A stretch of DNA of 64,000 bases from Qipengyuania citrea (GCF_009828015.1 NZ_WTYG01000001.1:124001-188000); one strand, 5' to 3'; numbered from the stretch's first letter, positions 33,633 to 43,048 are shown. Notes: generated by a model not told the origin, from the letters alone. Numbers and translations are program-made.

Positions 33633-35513
33633 ATGCAGTTTGCTGGTAAGGTCTGGCGGCTTTTGGTTGGCATCAAGGACGGGCTGGTGCTCGTCTTCAT
33701 GCTGCTGTTCTTTACCGCCCTGTTTGCCGTGCTGACTGCGCGCCCCAGCCCGGCCGCCGTGCGCGATGGCGCCTTGCTGCTCGATCTGAGCGGCGCCGTC
33801 GTCGAGGAGCGGACCGAGATCGACCCGATCGCCGCCCTGCTTTCGGGCACCGCGCCGGTCGGCGAATACCAGGCCCGCGACGTGATCCACGCGCTTGACG
33901 AAGCTGCCGGAGACGAACGGATTTCGGCCGTGGTGCTCGATCTCGACCGTTTCCTCGGCGGCGGACAGGTGCATATGCAGGCGATCGGCGAAGCGCTCGA
34001 CCGGGTGCGCGCCGCGGAAAAGCCAGTGCTGGCCTATGCCACCGCCTATACCGACGACGGCATGCTGCTCGCTGCGCATGCCAGCGAGGTTTGGGTCAAC
34101 CCGCTGGGCGGCGCAGTGATTGCCGGCCCCGGGGGCGAGCGGCTCTATTACGCGGGCCTGCTTGACAAGCTCAAGGTGAACGCACGCGTCTACAAGGTCG
34201 GCGAATACAAGAGCGCGGTCGAACCCTACAGCCGGGCCGGCATGTCCGACCCCGCGCGCGAGAATGCCCGAGCGCTGTATGAGACGCTGTGGGAAGAATA
34301 CCGCGCCAATCTCAAGAAGGCCCGCCCCGCCGCCGATGTCGCACGGATCACCGACCAGCCTGTCGCTTGGATCGAAGCGGCGGGCGGCGATCTGGCTACC
34401 GCCGCCTTGCAGGCGGGGCTGGTCGACAAACTTGGCACTCGCGCCGATTTCGAACAACGTGTGGTCGAACTCGTCGGCGAAGACGACTGGGCGGAGGGTC
34501 CCAACGCCTACCCCCACACCGAACTCAACGCCTGGCTCGAAGACAATCCGCTGCCCGATGCCGGGCGGCCCATCGGGGTGATCACGGTGGCGGGCGAAAT
34601 CGTCGATGGCGATGCCGGACCTGGCACCGCGGGCGGCGACCGGATCGCCAGGCTGCTCGACGACGCGCTCGAGCAGGAGCTTGCCGGGCTGGTCGTACGG
34701 GTCGATTCGCCGGGCGGTTCGGTGCTCGCCAGCGAGCTGATCCGCGATGCTATCCTGCGGCACAAGGCGCGCGATATTCCCATCGCGGTGTCGATGGCCA
34801 ATGTGGCAGCCAGCGGCGGTTACTGGGTGTCCACGCCCGCCGATCGCATTTTCGCCGAACCCGAGACCATTACCGGTTCGATCGGCATTTTCGCAGTGAT
34901 CCCGACGTTCGAGGAAACCGCGGCGACGGCGGGTGTCACCAGCGATGGCGTGCGCACGACGCCATTGTCGGGCCAGCCCGATCTGATCGCCGGGTTCACC
35001 CCCGAAACCGATGCTATCCTGCAGGCCTTCATCGAAGACGGTTACGAGGATTTCCTCGACCGCGTGGGCGAGGCGCGCGGCCTGACGCGCGAACAGGTCG
35101 ATGCGGTCGGCCAGGGCCGGGTATGGGATGGCGGTACCGCCCGGCAGCTACGGCTGGTCGACGAATATGGCGGTATCGAGGAAGCGCTGGCCTGGACCGC
35201 CGAACGCGCCGAACTCGGCAGCGACTGGCACGTGCTCTATCTGGGCGAAGCGCCGTCGACCTACGACACGCTGCTGCGGCAATGGCTGATCGGCGACGGG
35301 GAAGAGGCCGGCTCGGGCGGCGATGTGATTGCCCGCATGACGCAGAGCCGGTCGGCGTTTGTCGCCCGCATCGCGGCGGATGCGGATCGCTTGCTGGGAA
35401 CGCGGGGCGTCCAGGCCTATTGCCTTGCCTGCCCCGCCCCGCAGCCCACTGCAGCGCAGGACCGGGCCGCCACCGGCTGGCTCGCGCGGATTGTGCAGCT
35501 GGTGATCGGCTAG
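33633..35513 (+). CDS. sppA: Signal peptide peptidase SppA, 67-kDa type
   Basis: 626 aa, the long type with two peptidase-S49 repeats. A single N-terminal membrane helix (about 15-33, LVFMLLFFTALFAVLTA) anchors it. The catalytic Lys is in KVGEYKSAVEPYSR of the first repeat and the nucleophile Ser in NVAASGGYW of the second. It degrades signal peptides left in the membrane. ATG 33633 follows ACAGGAGATTTG. No neighbour suggests a special role. Confidence 0.93.
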   Translation: MQFAGKVWRLLVGIKDGLVLVFMLLFFTALFAVLTARPSPAAVRDGALLLDLSGAVVEERTEIDPIAALLSGTAPVGEYQARDVIHALDEAAGDERISAVVLDLDRFLGGGQVHMQAIGEALDRVRAAEKPVLAYATAYTDDGMLLAAHASEVWVNPLGGAVIAGPGGERLYYAGLLDKLKVNARVYKVGEYKSAVEPYSRAGMSDPARENARALYETLWEEYRANLKKARPAADVARITDQPVAWIEAAGGDLATAALQAGLVDKLGTRADFEQRVVELVGEDDWAEGPNAYPHTELNAWLEDNPLPDAGRPIGVITVAGEIVDGDAGPGTAGGDRIARLLDDALEQELAGLVVRVDSPGGSVLASELIRDAILRHKARDIPIAVSMANVAASGGYWVSTPADRIFAEPETITGSIGIFAVIPTFEETAATAGVTSDGVRTTPLSGQPDLIAGFTPETDAILQAFIEDGYEDFLDRVGEARGLTREQVDAVGQGRVWDGGTARQLRLVDEYGGIEEALAWTAERAELGSDWHVLYLGEAPSTYDTLLRQWLIGDGEEAGSGGDVIARMTQSRSAFVARIAADADRLLGTRGVQAYCLACPAPQPTAAQDRAATGWLARIVQLVIG

Positions 35514-35592
35514 GGCGCTTGCCACGCGGCGATTCCCACAGTAAAGGCGCGCCCCTGCCCTTCCGCTGCGAACGCCGCGGACAGCACCGGGC

Positions 35593-35667
35593 GGGCGCGT
35601 AGCTCAGTGGTAGAGCACACCCTTCACACGGGTGGGGTCGCAAGTTCAATCCTTGCCGCGCCCACCA
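35593..35667 (+). tRNA. tRNA-Val (anticodon CAC)
   Basis: Acceptor GGGCGCG (35593-35599) pairs with CGCGCCC; D-arm GCTC, anticodon stem CACCC / GGGTG with loop TTCACAC and anticodon CAC, T-arm GCAAGTTCAATCCTTGC, discriminator A, encoded CCA (35665-35667). Reads GUG valine codons. It marks the boundary between core genes and the accessory region downstream, a common attachment point for integrative elements. Confidence 0.95.
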
Positions 35668-35880
35668 TTTTTTCAATGACTTAGAAGAGATGGCCCGCGT
35701 TTCCATGAAAAAAACATGAAAAACATAGGTGGACTTCCGCGAACATTGGCAGTGGTCCGCGCTCGCTGAGGGTTCGGTCTTCGGCAGGGGCGACATGCCA
35801 GATTTTCGTCACTGAACCAGAAGGTTACCGCTTTTTCACGATTGATTGGCATACAATGCCGACAAGAACCGAGAGAAAGC

Positions 35881-36531
35881 ATGTCTGTCCATCAACCGAT
35901 TCCTCCGACCAAAGCCATCGAGCTTGTGGAACTCAGAAACCTCGATGGAGCTGATTGTCTTCTTGCCGATTTTGCTGCTGCCGGTCTGATTAAAACATAT
36001 GCGCTTAAGCGGGAAGTAAGACCCGTTGGAGGTCCGACAGAAATGGTGCGCGATGCCCAAATTCCGCCCGAGGATTGGGAAAGGATTATCGCATGCAAGA
36101 AGGTCAGCGTCGCATTGAAAGGTGGAACTGTCCGGCTTGAAGGATCGACTCTCCACGGCGGAACACCTTCGGTGCGAATTACCGGCATCAGCTTTTCCGA
36201 AACCTCGCTCGTCAAGGTTCTCGATCGTTACTGCGTCACCACGCCCACTAACTTTGCGAAGCGAACCCCCACTCCGAATTCGGATACGACGCTAAACGAA
36301 CCCTTTTCGCCCTCCAAAAGTTGCAAGCCAACAAACGAGGATGTCCAGCCGATAAAGCCAGGAGCGCTGACTGTTTCTGTCGCGCAAGCCATGCAAGCGA
36401 CTGGATTGGGACGAACCACAATCGATAAGCTTATGCGGAACGGCACGCTCCACAGAACGAAAGCCGGCAGGCGCACACTGATTACCGTCGAGAGCATCGA
36501 ACGATATGTCGGCGTGAAGGTGAGACAATAG
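35881..36531 (+). CDS. Excisionase-like HTH DNA-binding protein of unknown family
   Basis: 216 aa from ATG 35881 (GAGAGAAAGC upstream). The C-terminal 55 residues (GALTVSVAQAMQATGLGRTT, LMRNGTLHRTKAGRRTLITV) form a HTH_17/MerR-like winged fold of the type found in excisionases and regulators of mobile elements. The N-terminal 140 residues are unfamiliar. Codon use is AT-richer than the core genes. It is the first gene beyond tRNA-Val, where element regulators often lie; no integrase is beside it. Confidence 0.65.
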   Translation: MSVHQPIPPTKAIELVELRNLDGADCLLADFAAAGLIKTYALKREVRPVGGPTEMVRDAQIPPEDWERIIACKKVSVALKGGTVRLEGSTLHGGTPSVRITGISFSETSLVKVLDRYCVTTPTNFAKRTPTPNSDTTLNEPFSPSKSCKPTNEDVQPIKPGALTVSVAQAMQATGLGRTTIDKLMRNGTLHRTKAGRRTLITVESIERYVGVKVRQ

Positions 36532-36590
36532 AACACACTCGCTGATGTCGCATGATCCTTCCCTCGCAGTCGTTTAACGGCGGCTGCTTT

Positions 36591-36622
36591 GCGCCCTCAT
36601 TCCGGCCAATAAAAGAGGGCGC
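36591..36622. terminator. Hairpin between convergent genes (possible terminator)
   Basis: GCGCCCTC (36591-36598) and GAGGGCGC (36615-36622) pair across a 16-base loop. The HTH gene and the enoyl-CoA hydratase gene converge here. A second small stem TCCGC / GCGGA lies at 36626-36641. Confidence 0.45.
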
Positions 36623-36646
36623 CGATCCGCCTGAAAGCGGACGCGG

Positions 36647-37498
36647 CTATGAAGTCCTTGAGCCTGCTAGGCCGGATGGTCGATACCCTGCGAACCTCGG
36701 CGGGCGCTTCTCCAGGAAGTGCGCCACTCCCTCTTTGAAGTCCGCGCTTTGCAGGCTCAGCTTCATCTCCCGGTCGGCCTCTTCTATTGACGTGGCCAGG
36801 TCGACAAACAACGCGTCCCACAGTTGCCGTTTCATTATCTGGAGCGATCGCGGCGACACAGACTCAGCCAGGTCCTGCGCATACGCCTGGGCTTCTTCGA
36901 GCAGGCGGTCCCGATTAACCACGCGGTCTGCAAGACCGATCCGATACGCCTCCTCGGCACCAACCTTGCGGGACGAGAACATCAGGTCGATTGCCCGGCT
37001 ATGACCCACAAGTCGGGTGAGCATCCAGCTTGTACCATGTTCGGCCACGAGACCGCGGCGTGAAAAAGAAGTCACGAAAGCCGCCTCGCTGGAAGCAAAC
37101 CGAAGGTCGCAGAACAGCAGGAGAGCAAAGCCCAAGCCTGCCGCCGCCCCGTTCACAGCGGCGATCACCGGTTTGCCGATGGAAGGAAGCCATGTCATCG
37201 GATGCTGAAAATCGGCGCGCGCGTGTTCGTCAAGCGGCTCGAATCCTGCAGACTCGGTCTTGCCGGTCTCGGTCATCCCCTCGAGCGCTCCCATGTCGAC
37301 GCCAGCGCAAAATCCTCGGCCCGCGCCTGTGATGATGACCGCTCGGACCTGCGGATCGTCGTTCGCGCGCTCCATGGCCTGCCGGAATTCCCGCGCCATG
37401 ACCGGCGTCCAGGCGTTAAGCCGTTCGGGTCGGTTAAGGGTGACGGTGGCTACGCGGCCCTGAAGCTCGTAGCGGATCTGGGTGTAATCCACGTTCAC
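36647..37498 (-). CDS. Enoyl-CoA hydratase/isomerase family protein
   Basis: 283 aa if started at GTG 37498, whose GTGA overlaps the previous stop; GTG 37492 is also possible. Crotonase fold: VTLNRPERLNAW near the N terminus, oxyanion loop AGRGFCAGVDM, and NGAAAGLGFALLLFCDLRFA. A full catalytic Glu/Glu set cannot be assigned with certainty, so hydratase versus other crotonase activity is open. Last gene of a minus-strand catabolic group with VOC, SDR and monooxygenase genes. Confidence 0.85.
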   Translation of the reverse strand: MNVDYTQIRYELQGRVATVTLNRPERLNAWTPVMAREFRQAMERANDDPQVRAVIITGAGRGFCAGVDMGALEGMTETGKTESAGFEPLDEHARADFQHPMTWLPSIGKPVIAAVNGAAAGLGFALLLFCDLRFASSEAAFVTSFSRRGLVAEHGTSWMLTRLVGHSRAIDLMFSSRKVGAEEAYRIGLADRVVNRDRLLEEAQAYAQDLAESVSPRSLQIMKRQLWDALFVDLATSIEEADREMKLSLQSADFKEGVAHFLEKRPPRFAGYRPSGLAGSRTS

Positions 37499-38283
37499 TC
37501 TCCGCCCTGTGCGCTGTGAAGGAGCGGTTCGGAGCCCGGGCCCAGAACCGAAACCGACATGCCCCATAACCTGAGCTGACCGGCTGGTGATGTGAGACCG
37601 CGCTGCGCCGCTCGTTCCACGATGGCCTCCGGTTGGGCGCATCGCACGGCGATGGCGCGCAGGCCTTCGCCGCGACCGTCGCTATCCAGAAGAAAGAGCA
37701 GTTCGCCCTCGTCGAGCGCGATTCGCCAACCGGTCCCATGCTCGGAACACGGCAAGCCAAGTATCCTCGACCAGCGCCTCGCCATGATCTCAGGCTCGGG
37801 TCCGTGCATCTCGACCGCGACGATCGAACAGTCGGGCGACGGATGACTTTTCCAGTCCGGACCGCCCCATTCCCATTGATCCCATCGAGACATGTAATCG
37901 ATCGACAACAGGATTCCGCCGACATCCCGCGGATGCAGGTGGGTAAAACCGCAGCCATTCCGATCGAGTTGGTCCACAACCCGAACACCGGCTTCCTCCG
38001 CGCGAGATCGGGCCTCGTCAATCCGGTCGGTCTGCAAGATGACCATGTAGCCGCAATCGCCCCCCTGCTTGGCGAGGAGGCGACCCACGGTGGTGCCTTC
38101 GGTGAGCGGGGTCAGAAGCTCGAGGAAAGTATCTTCCAGCCGGTATACGGCATTGCGGAGGTTATAGCGGGCGACCCCGGGGTCTTCGTGGGGATGACTC
38201 GCGCCAAAGATCGCTTCGGCATCGGCCTGCGCGCCTTCGAGGTCGGTTACCGCAACCGCGATCTGTCGCAATCGAAGGGTCAT
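37495..38283 (-). CDS. VOC-superfamily (glyoxalase/dioxygenase-like) protein
   Basis: 262 aa with two betaalphabetabetabeta modules typical of VOC proteins (RQIAVAVTDLEGAQADAEAI, DCSIVAVEMHGPEPEIMARR). Metal ligands cannot be placed firmly, so it could be a dioxygenase, epimerase or a binding protein. The gene overlaps the enoyl-CoA hydratase gene by four bases and begins 38 bases after the Crp-like stop. Belongs to the same catabolic group. Confidence 0.75.
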   Translation of the reverse strand: MTLRLRQIAVAVTDLEGAQADAEAIFGASHPHEDPGVARYNLRNAVYRLEDTFLELLTPLTEGTTVGRLLAKQGGDCGYMVILQTDRIDEARSRAEEAGVRVVDQLDRNGCGFTHLHPRDVGGILLSIDYMSRWDQWEWGGPDWKSHPSPDCSIVAVEMHGPEPEIMARRWSRILGLPCSEHGTGWRIALDEGELLFLLDSDGRGEGLRAIAVRCAQPEAIVERAAQRGLTSPAGQLRLWGMSVSVLGPGSEPLLHSAQGGE

Positions 38284-38320
38284 GTACGTTTCTCCTCACG
38301 CCATTTCCGAACAGGGACAT

Positions 38321-38992
38321 TCACTGATGCTGCAGCGCTCGTAGTATCCCCGGGTCTAGAACTGTGAGGCTGCGGTACCCCACCTGCACCACGCCTTGTC
38401 GCTCCCACTGCTTGAGGACGCGGTTGATACTCTGTCGCGACGCACCAACCATGGCGGCCGCTTGTTCCTGTGAGAACTGTAAGGCGACGGGGTTACTCGG
38501 TGAAAGTGTAGCTAGCACCCGTTCACACGACTGAAGAACTACCCGGGCCAGCCGCGCCGGGAGGGGGCGCAGCACGGTATCGTCGATGCGGTCCAGGGCG
38601 TCGCGATACCGCTGGCCGATCATTGCGAGGAACTGCAGCAGATAGTCCGGCCGTTGGTCGACGATCCTATGGACGGCAGCTGCAGGGACGATTGCTATCG
38701 TACTCTCCAGGACAGCGTCAGCGTCGTTTCCGCGCGGTTCGCCTGCAAACAGAGAAGCTTCACCAAACCACTGGCCCGGCGTGACGAGACCCAGCACCGC
38801 CTCCCGTCCGCTTTCGCTGGTAACGCTCAAACGAACCAATCCACTTTCAAGCCAGAAGAGGGCGTCGGGACCAGAAGCGCGGGAGTAAAGCCGGTCGCCC
38901 TTTTTGAACTCTCTACGCCTGGCATGCGTCAGCAAACCGGAGGTCAGCTCCTCGCTCAAATCTCGGCGGCAAGAACTAGGATGGCTCGTCAA
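38321..38992 (-). CDS. Crp/Fnr-family transcription regulator
   Basis: 223 aa. An N-terminal cyclic-nucleotide-binding-type domain (VTPGQWFGEASLFAGEPRGN) is followed by a winged HTH (SQEQAAAMVGASRQSINRVL). No Cys cluster for an iron-sulfur centre is seen, so it is of the Crp rather than Fnr type. Located inside the catabolic gene group, it is a likely local regulator (inference). A TAG-type stop at 38321 lies 38 bases from the VOC start. Confidence 0.88.
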   Translation of the reverse strand: MTSHPSSCRRDLSEELTSGLLTHARRREFKKGDRLYSRASGPDALFWLESGLVRLSVTSESGREAVLGLVTPGQWFGEASLFAGEPRGNDADAVLESTIAIVPAAAVHRIVDQRPDYLLQFLAMIGQRYRDALDRIDDTVLRPLPARLARVVLQSCERVLATLSPSNPVALQFSQEQAAAMVGASRQSINRVLKQWERQGVVQVGYRSLTVLDPGILRALQHQ

Positions 38993-39085
38993 AGCGCGTT
39001 GGACCCGTGGGGTCTGCGAGAAGCATGCCTAGGCGAGTTCGTCGATCCCTTGCAGGGTGGTGGCCCCCGCCTGTGGATCCAAGCC

Positions 39086-39997
39086 TCATTCGACAAGCGC
39101 AGCTCGCAGCCGATCCCGGCGCTCCTTGAACATGGGGATGTCGTTGTAAGGAATATCGGGATTCGATCCTTCGGCGATGTGGTCGAGGCGACTTTTCACA
39201 ATCGGCATCAGCTCTGGTGTCGGGTAGATATAGAACCGACCCGCCTCGATACCGGCGAACGTGATCGCGGCGATCTCGTCAGGGGTCAGCGCGCCATTCG
39301 CCAGGTCCCTGCTGGAAATGGCCTGAGTGGCCAGCTGAGCTTTGGTTGGCCCACCCTCGTTCGCAAGGCCCGGCGGACGGTTGCGGAAAGACTGATTGAT
39401 ATTGGTGTTCACGTAGGAGGGGCATAGCACCGATGTGCAGACCTGCTCACCAACAAGTTGCAGGTCGTGATAGAGACACTCGGACAGCGCGATCACTGCG
39501 TGTTTCGACACCGCATATATCCCCATCCCCGGCGCCGTGACCAGTCCCGCCATGGAAGCTGTGTTGACGATGCAGCCTTGGTAAGACGAATCGCCGGCCG
39601 CCGCTTTGAGCATGATTGGGACGAAAGTTCTCACGCCGTTGGCAACGCCATGAACGTTGACGTCAAACAGCCACTGCCAATCCTTCTCGGTGCTCTCCCA
39701 GATAGGTCCGCCCGAGGCGACGCCTGCGTTGTTAAACAGCAAGTTTACCGGACCAAAATCATGCGTCACGCGGTCGGCAAGCGCTTCCACGGAGGCGGCA
39801 TCCGTGACGTCGGTCTGCACCCCGATTGCTACTGTTCCGCGTGCACGCAGATCCCCAACGACCCCGTCCATAGCCCCTGCTTCGACGTCTGCGATGACAA
39901 CCCGCATTCCTCGTCGAGCCGCCTCTTCCGCAATTGCCTTGCCAAGCCCCGACGCGCCTCCGGTAACTACCGCGACGCCGTTCTCAAACTGGTTCAT
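39086..39997 (-). CDS. SDR-family NAD(P)-dependent oxidoreductase
   Basis: 303 aa Rossmann-fold short-chain dehydrogenase: TGGASGLGKA for cofactor binding, NNAG in LLFNNAGVASGG, and the catalytic YAVSK with a Ser about 13 residues before. Asp in VIADVEAG suggests NAD(H) preference. Its start overlaps the monooxygenase stop by 14 bases, so the pair is coupled; an alcohol made or consumed by the monooxygenase pathway is a plausible substrate. Confidence 0.9.
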   Translation of the reverse strand: MNQFENGVAVVTGGASGLGKAIAEEAARRGMRVVIADVEAGAMDGVVGDLRARGTVAIGVQTDVTDAASVEALADRVTHDFGPVNLLFNNAGVASGGPIWESTEKDWQWLFDVNVHGVANGVRTFVPIMLKAAAGDSSYQGCIVNTASMAGLVTAPGMGIYAVSKHAVIALSECLYHDLQLVGEQVCTSVLCPSYVNTNINQSFRNRPPGLANEGGPTKAQLATQAISSRDLANGALTPDEIAAITFAGIEAGRFYIYPTPELMPIVKSRLDHIAEGSNPDIPYNDIPMFKERRDRLRAALVE

Positions 39998-41564
39998 TTT
40001 CTTCGCGCCTTGCTCTTGCTCGAACGGGTGGAGTGGTTTGGTAGCCGTACGAAAATAACGGATCGGTTAGATCGATGCGAGGAATGGCTTCACTCTCGTA
40101 CAGGTAATCCTGACTGTGCTGCCAATCGGGTCTGTCACCGCGCTTGGGCAACCGATCGAGGCTCCGCAGCAGGTATCCAGGGTTGAGGTATTCGGTGTCG
40201 GCCCACGGTTTGAGTTCCATGGATTCCTCTCCGGGCCGCAAACTGGGCACGACGCTTATCGCGCCTGTTCTGTTCATGTGCTGCAGGAGGCGACAGACGA
40301 ATTGCCCGACCAGATCGACACGCAGCGTCCAGCTGTAATGTCCGTAGCCATAAGTCCATGCCAGGTTCGGCACGCCGGTGAACATGATCCCACGGTACGT
40401 AACGGTCCGCGCGAAATCGACGGGAGCGCCATCGACGGTGAAAGGGATCTCGCCCATCACCGCCATCTCGAATCCGGTCGCGGTCACAACCACGTCGCAG
40501 TCGAGGCGATTACCCGACTCGAGCACGATCCCGGTCTCATCGAAACTGGCAATCCGATCCGTGACTACAGAAGCTTTTCCGGCGGAGATCGCCTTGAAGA
40601 GGTCAGCGTCCGGCACGAAGGCGACGCGTTGCTGCAACGGCCTGTAGGGCGGCGTGAAATGGGTTTCGACATCGAAGCCTTCCGGGAGGCAGGCTTGGAC
40701 ACCGCTGATGAGGACATCTTTGACCTTGTCGGGGGCTCGTACGGCTCGCGCCAAGAGGTCAGCCCGTTCCTTCACGACCTTGCGACGCATGATCTCATGG
40801 ATCCACGCGTCATCGATCTCGAGGCTCCTCAGTTCGTCCGCGAGGGTGTCGGCATTTCTGCCCGCTGCAAAATATGTAGGCGTCCGCTGGAGCATGGTGA
40901 CATGCTCGCAACGCTCTGCAAGCGCCGGTATCAGTGTTGCAGCGGTCGCACCTGAGCCGATCACAGCCACCGTCTTTTCTGCAAGGTCGACTTCATCAGG
41001 CCAGTGCTGAGGGTGGATTACCTCCCCGCGGAACCGGTCGAAGCCAGGCCAGTCCGGAGTATATCCCCGGCTATGCCGGTAATAGCCCTGGCACATCCAC
41101 AGGAAGCGGGCGTTAATCTGTATCGCGTCCTGCTGGTCGGTCCGATCGACTTCAAGCTTCCACAAGGCATCTCCGCTCGACCAATCGGCTGATCGAACTG
41201 TGTGACCATATCGGATGTATGGCGCTAATCCGGCATCCTCGATCGCTTCACCGAGATAATCGAGAATTTGCTGCCGGGAGGCGATCGGGTCGCCTTTCCA
41301 GGGCTTAAACCCGTATCCAAATGTGAAAAGGTCGCTATCCGACCGTGTCCCAGGATATTTGTGGAGCAGCCACGTCCCGCCGTGGCCATCCATCGTCTCC
41401 AGGATGGCGAAGCTAAGGTCGGGGCAGTGCCTGCGCAGCAACGTGGCGCTGCCAATTCCCGAGATGCCCGCCCCGACGATGATGACGTCGAATTGCTCTG
41501 TCTCCACATCCGGCTCCGAGTTGGCGTGATCTTTCACATCTAGGTCCTGGGCTTTGGCCGGCAT
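39984..41564 (-). CDS. Flavin-containing monooxygenase, Baeyer-Villiger type
   Basis: 526 aa. FAD-binding GAGISGIG (31-38), the type I Baeyer-Villiger fingerprint FxGxxxHxxxWP as FRGEVIHPQHWP (178-189), and a second Rossmann site GSGATAATLIP for NADPH are present. Such enzymes insert oxygen next to a ketone, or hydroxylate; substrates are often cyclic ketones, terpenoids or steroids. With the SDR and enoyl-CoA hydratase genes it suggests ketone degradation. First gene of the group; 445 bases of gene-free DNA lie upstream. Confidence 0.9.
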   Translation of the reverse strand: MPAKAQDLDVKDHANSEPDVETEQFDVIIVGAGISGIGSATLLRRHCPDLSFAILETMDGHGGTWLLHKYPGTRSDSDLFTFGYGFKPWKGDPIASRQQILDYLGEAIEDAGLAPYIRYGHTVRSADWSSGDALWKLEVDRTDQQDAIQINARFLWMCQGYYRHSRGYTPDWPGFDRFRGEVIHPQHWPDEVDLAEKTVAVIGSGATAATLIPALAERCEHVTMLQRTPTYFAAGRNADTLADELRSLEIDDAWIHEIMRRKVVKERADLLARAVRAPDKVKDVLISGVQACLPEGFDVETHFTPPYRPLQQRVAFVPDADLFKAISAGKASVVTDRIASFDETGIVLESGNRLDCDVVVTATGFEMAVMGEIPFTVDGAPVDFARTVTYRGIMFTGVPNLAWTYGYGHYSWTLRVDLVGQFVCRLLQHMNRTGAISVVPSLRPGEESMELKPWADTEYLNPGYLLRSLDRLPKRGDRPDWQHSQDYLYESEAIPRIDLTDPLFSYGYQTTPPVRARARREENEPV

Positions 41565-42009
41565 TCGGCCGTCAGTTGACGTGACTTAGGAGAAATTCGC
41601 CCGGCGAACTGTCGCCTATTGGCAGTCTTCTCGGGTAAGCCCCGCGATGCGACGGCCCCGCGTCTCACTCTCGCTTGCGGAGCGCAATATTGCTGACTTT
41701 GAACTGCGTTTGACTGATGGGCGCCGCTCAGCACGCGAATGGACCGCGGGTAATGGAAACCGGCACGCTCGCGAAACGGCAGCTTCAGACGCCTAGGGCC
41801 CGAAAGCCGTCAGTCTGCTATCGGCCCAGTTTCAGCCGGTCTGCAAAGCGCCCCAAGTGCGTTCATGGCATTAGAGTTCGTCCTGCAGAACCATGTGCTG
41901 GCTTCCGTCAGCACTCCGCAGCCAGCAACCTAAGATGCACGAGGTGATCGGCAGATAACTTCATTGCATCAAATTACCGGTCTGAGCATTCGCTGGTCAC
42001 TGCGAAGAA
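41565..42009. other. Gene-free 445-bp stretch
   Basis: Between the start of the monooxygenase gene and the end of the HUH-like gene, all on the minus strand. Short open frames here (for example 41717-41947) show no family features. The stretch should hold the promoter of the catabolic operon, and its far end lies 3' of the mobile-element genes. Nothing else recognised. Confidence 0.6.
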
Positions 42010-42858
42010 TTACGGCTGAATGGAAACGGGGGAATTCTTGAAGTTCACCACCCGCTTCCGCTTGCCCATTGCAAATGCGCTGCGCGCATTTGGAGGACGA
42101 TGTTTCTTGGAAACTTTGGAGGATTTTTTTGCTGCTTGCGGCAGCGCCTTCCATCCCACGCTTCCTATAAGGCGGGTCAGATCGACGGGCCGAAACTTTC
42201 TGTAATAGCCCTTTCTTTTCTTCGGTAGCGGATCTCGCCCGGCGGCTTTTGCACGCTTACGCGCGGTTGGCCCTAACGAACGTGAGATGATCATCCTGCG
42301 ATGGGCAATTGGCCCTTGCGGGGCGTGATCTATGTGGAAGTGTTTCGCGAATGGTGCATCGATGCCTTTCGCAAGATAGGCAGCTGCTCTTGGACCATAC
42401 CGCACCCGTTGCATTCGAACGGAACTTGGGAGCGCAACTCCAAACTCCCGTTGGAATTGTCGCCGTAGGAAGAACTGCAGACGCTTGCATTTCCTGAAAG
42501 GCCAACGGAGCATCCAGTGCACATGGAGCGGGCCATGATGCCTTCGCCCGAGCTTGCTCGATGTCGGCGGATTTTCGAACACCGCAATCGCGTCAAATGG
42601 AGAGAACGCCCTGTTTTCCTTGACCATCGTATTCCAACGTCTTCTTGTATTCTCCCAGAACTTTTTGCGGAAAACGTCATAAGGTTTGTCGCCAGACTTG
42701 CTGACCTTAGGGAATTTCATGGTAATGAAAACATTGAGCGGCCTTCTTGCGGCATAGGCATACCGCTCTGCGTGAAGGATTGCGCGGGCGCTTTCTGGGC
42801 GCAGGCATGTCCCTTTCCGCATGCGTTTCATGAAGGGGGTCATATCGGATTTCCGCAT
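42010..42858 (-). CDS. Candidate HUH endonuclease (rolling-circle Rep-like protein)
   Basis: 282 aa, strongly basic. The stretch FDAIAVFENPP (88-98) followed by GPLHVHWMLRW with the HVH triad at 112-114, and RAAAYLAKGID with Tyr161 and Lys164, match the HUH (HxH) metal site and the Y-xx-K tyrosine site of single-Tyr HUH replication or mobilisation proteins. The C terminus is Lys/Arg-rich (KKRKGYYRKFRP). It is the last gene of the minus-strand mobile block. If right, it could nick DNA for mobilisation or replication; no homologous family name is offered. Confidence 0.5.
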   Translation of the reverse strand: MRKSDMTPFMKRMRKGTCLRPESARAILHAERYAYAARRPLNVFITMKFPKVSKSGDKPYDVFRKKFWENTRRRWNTMVKENRAFSPFDAIAVFENPPTSSKLGRRHHGPLHVHWMLRWPFRKCKRLQFFLRRQFQREFGVALPSSVRMQRVRYGPRAAAYLAKGIDAPFAKHFHIDHAPQGPIAHRRMIISRSLGPTARKRAKAAGRDPLPKKRKGYYRKFRPVDLTRLIGSVGWKALPQAAKKSSKVSKKHRPPNARSAFAMGKRKRVVNFKNSPVSIQP

Positions 42859-43048
42859 CGGAATTCTGATACCCCTAAATTCTTACTAAATCCTTTTATT
42901 GCATGGGGTTATAACAGAACCGTCGGTACTACGCCCCCGGTGCAGGATTCCCCTTCGGGGAGGGGCGCGATGCAGGAGCGATTTCAGAGTAAGGTCTGGG
43001 ACGAGTGTGGATATAAAAAAGGGGCGCGGATCACCGCGCCTCTTTCCG

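Noticed and set aside
35668..36700. Integrase gene beside tRNA-Val.
   Set aside because: No tyrosine or serine recombinase motifs were found here; the only gene is an excisionase-like HTH protein.
41717..41947. Short plus-strand frame in the 445-bp gap.
   Set aside because: No ribosome binding site, family feature or neighbour support; probably chance.
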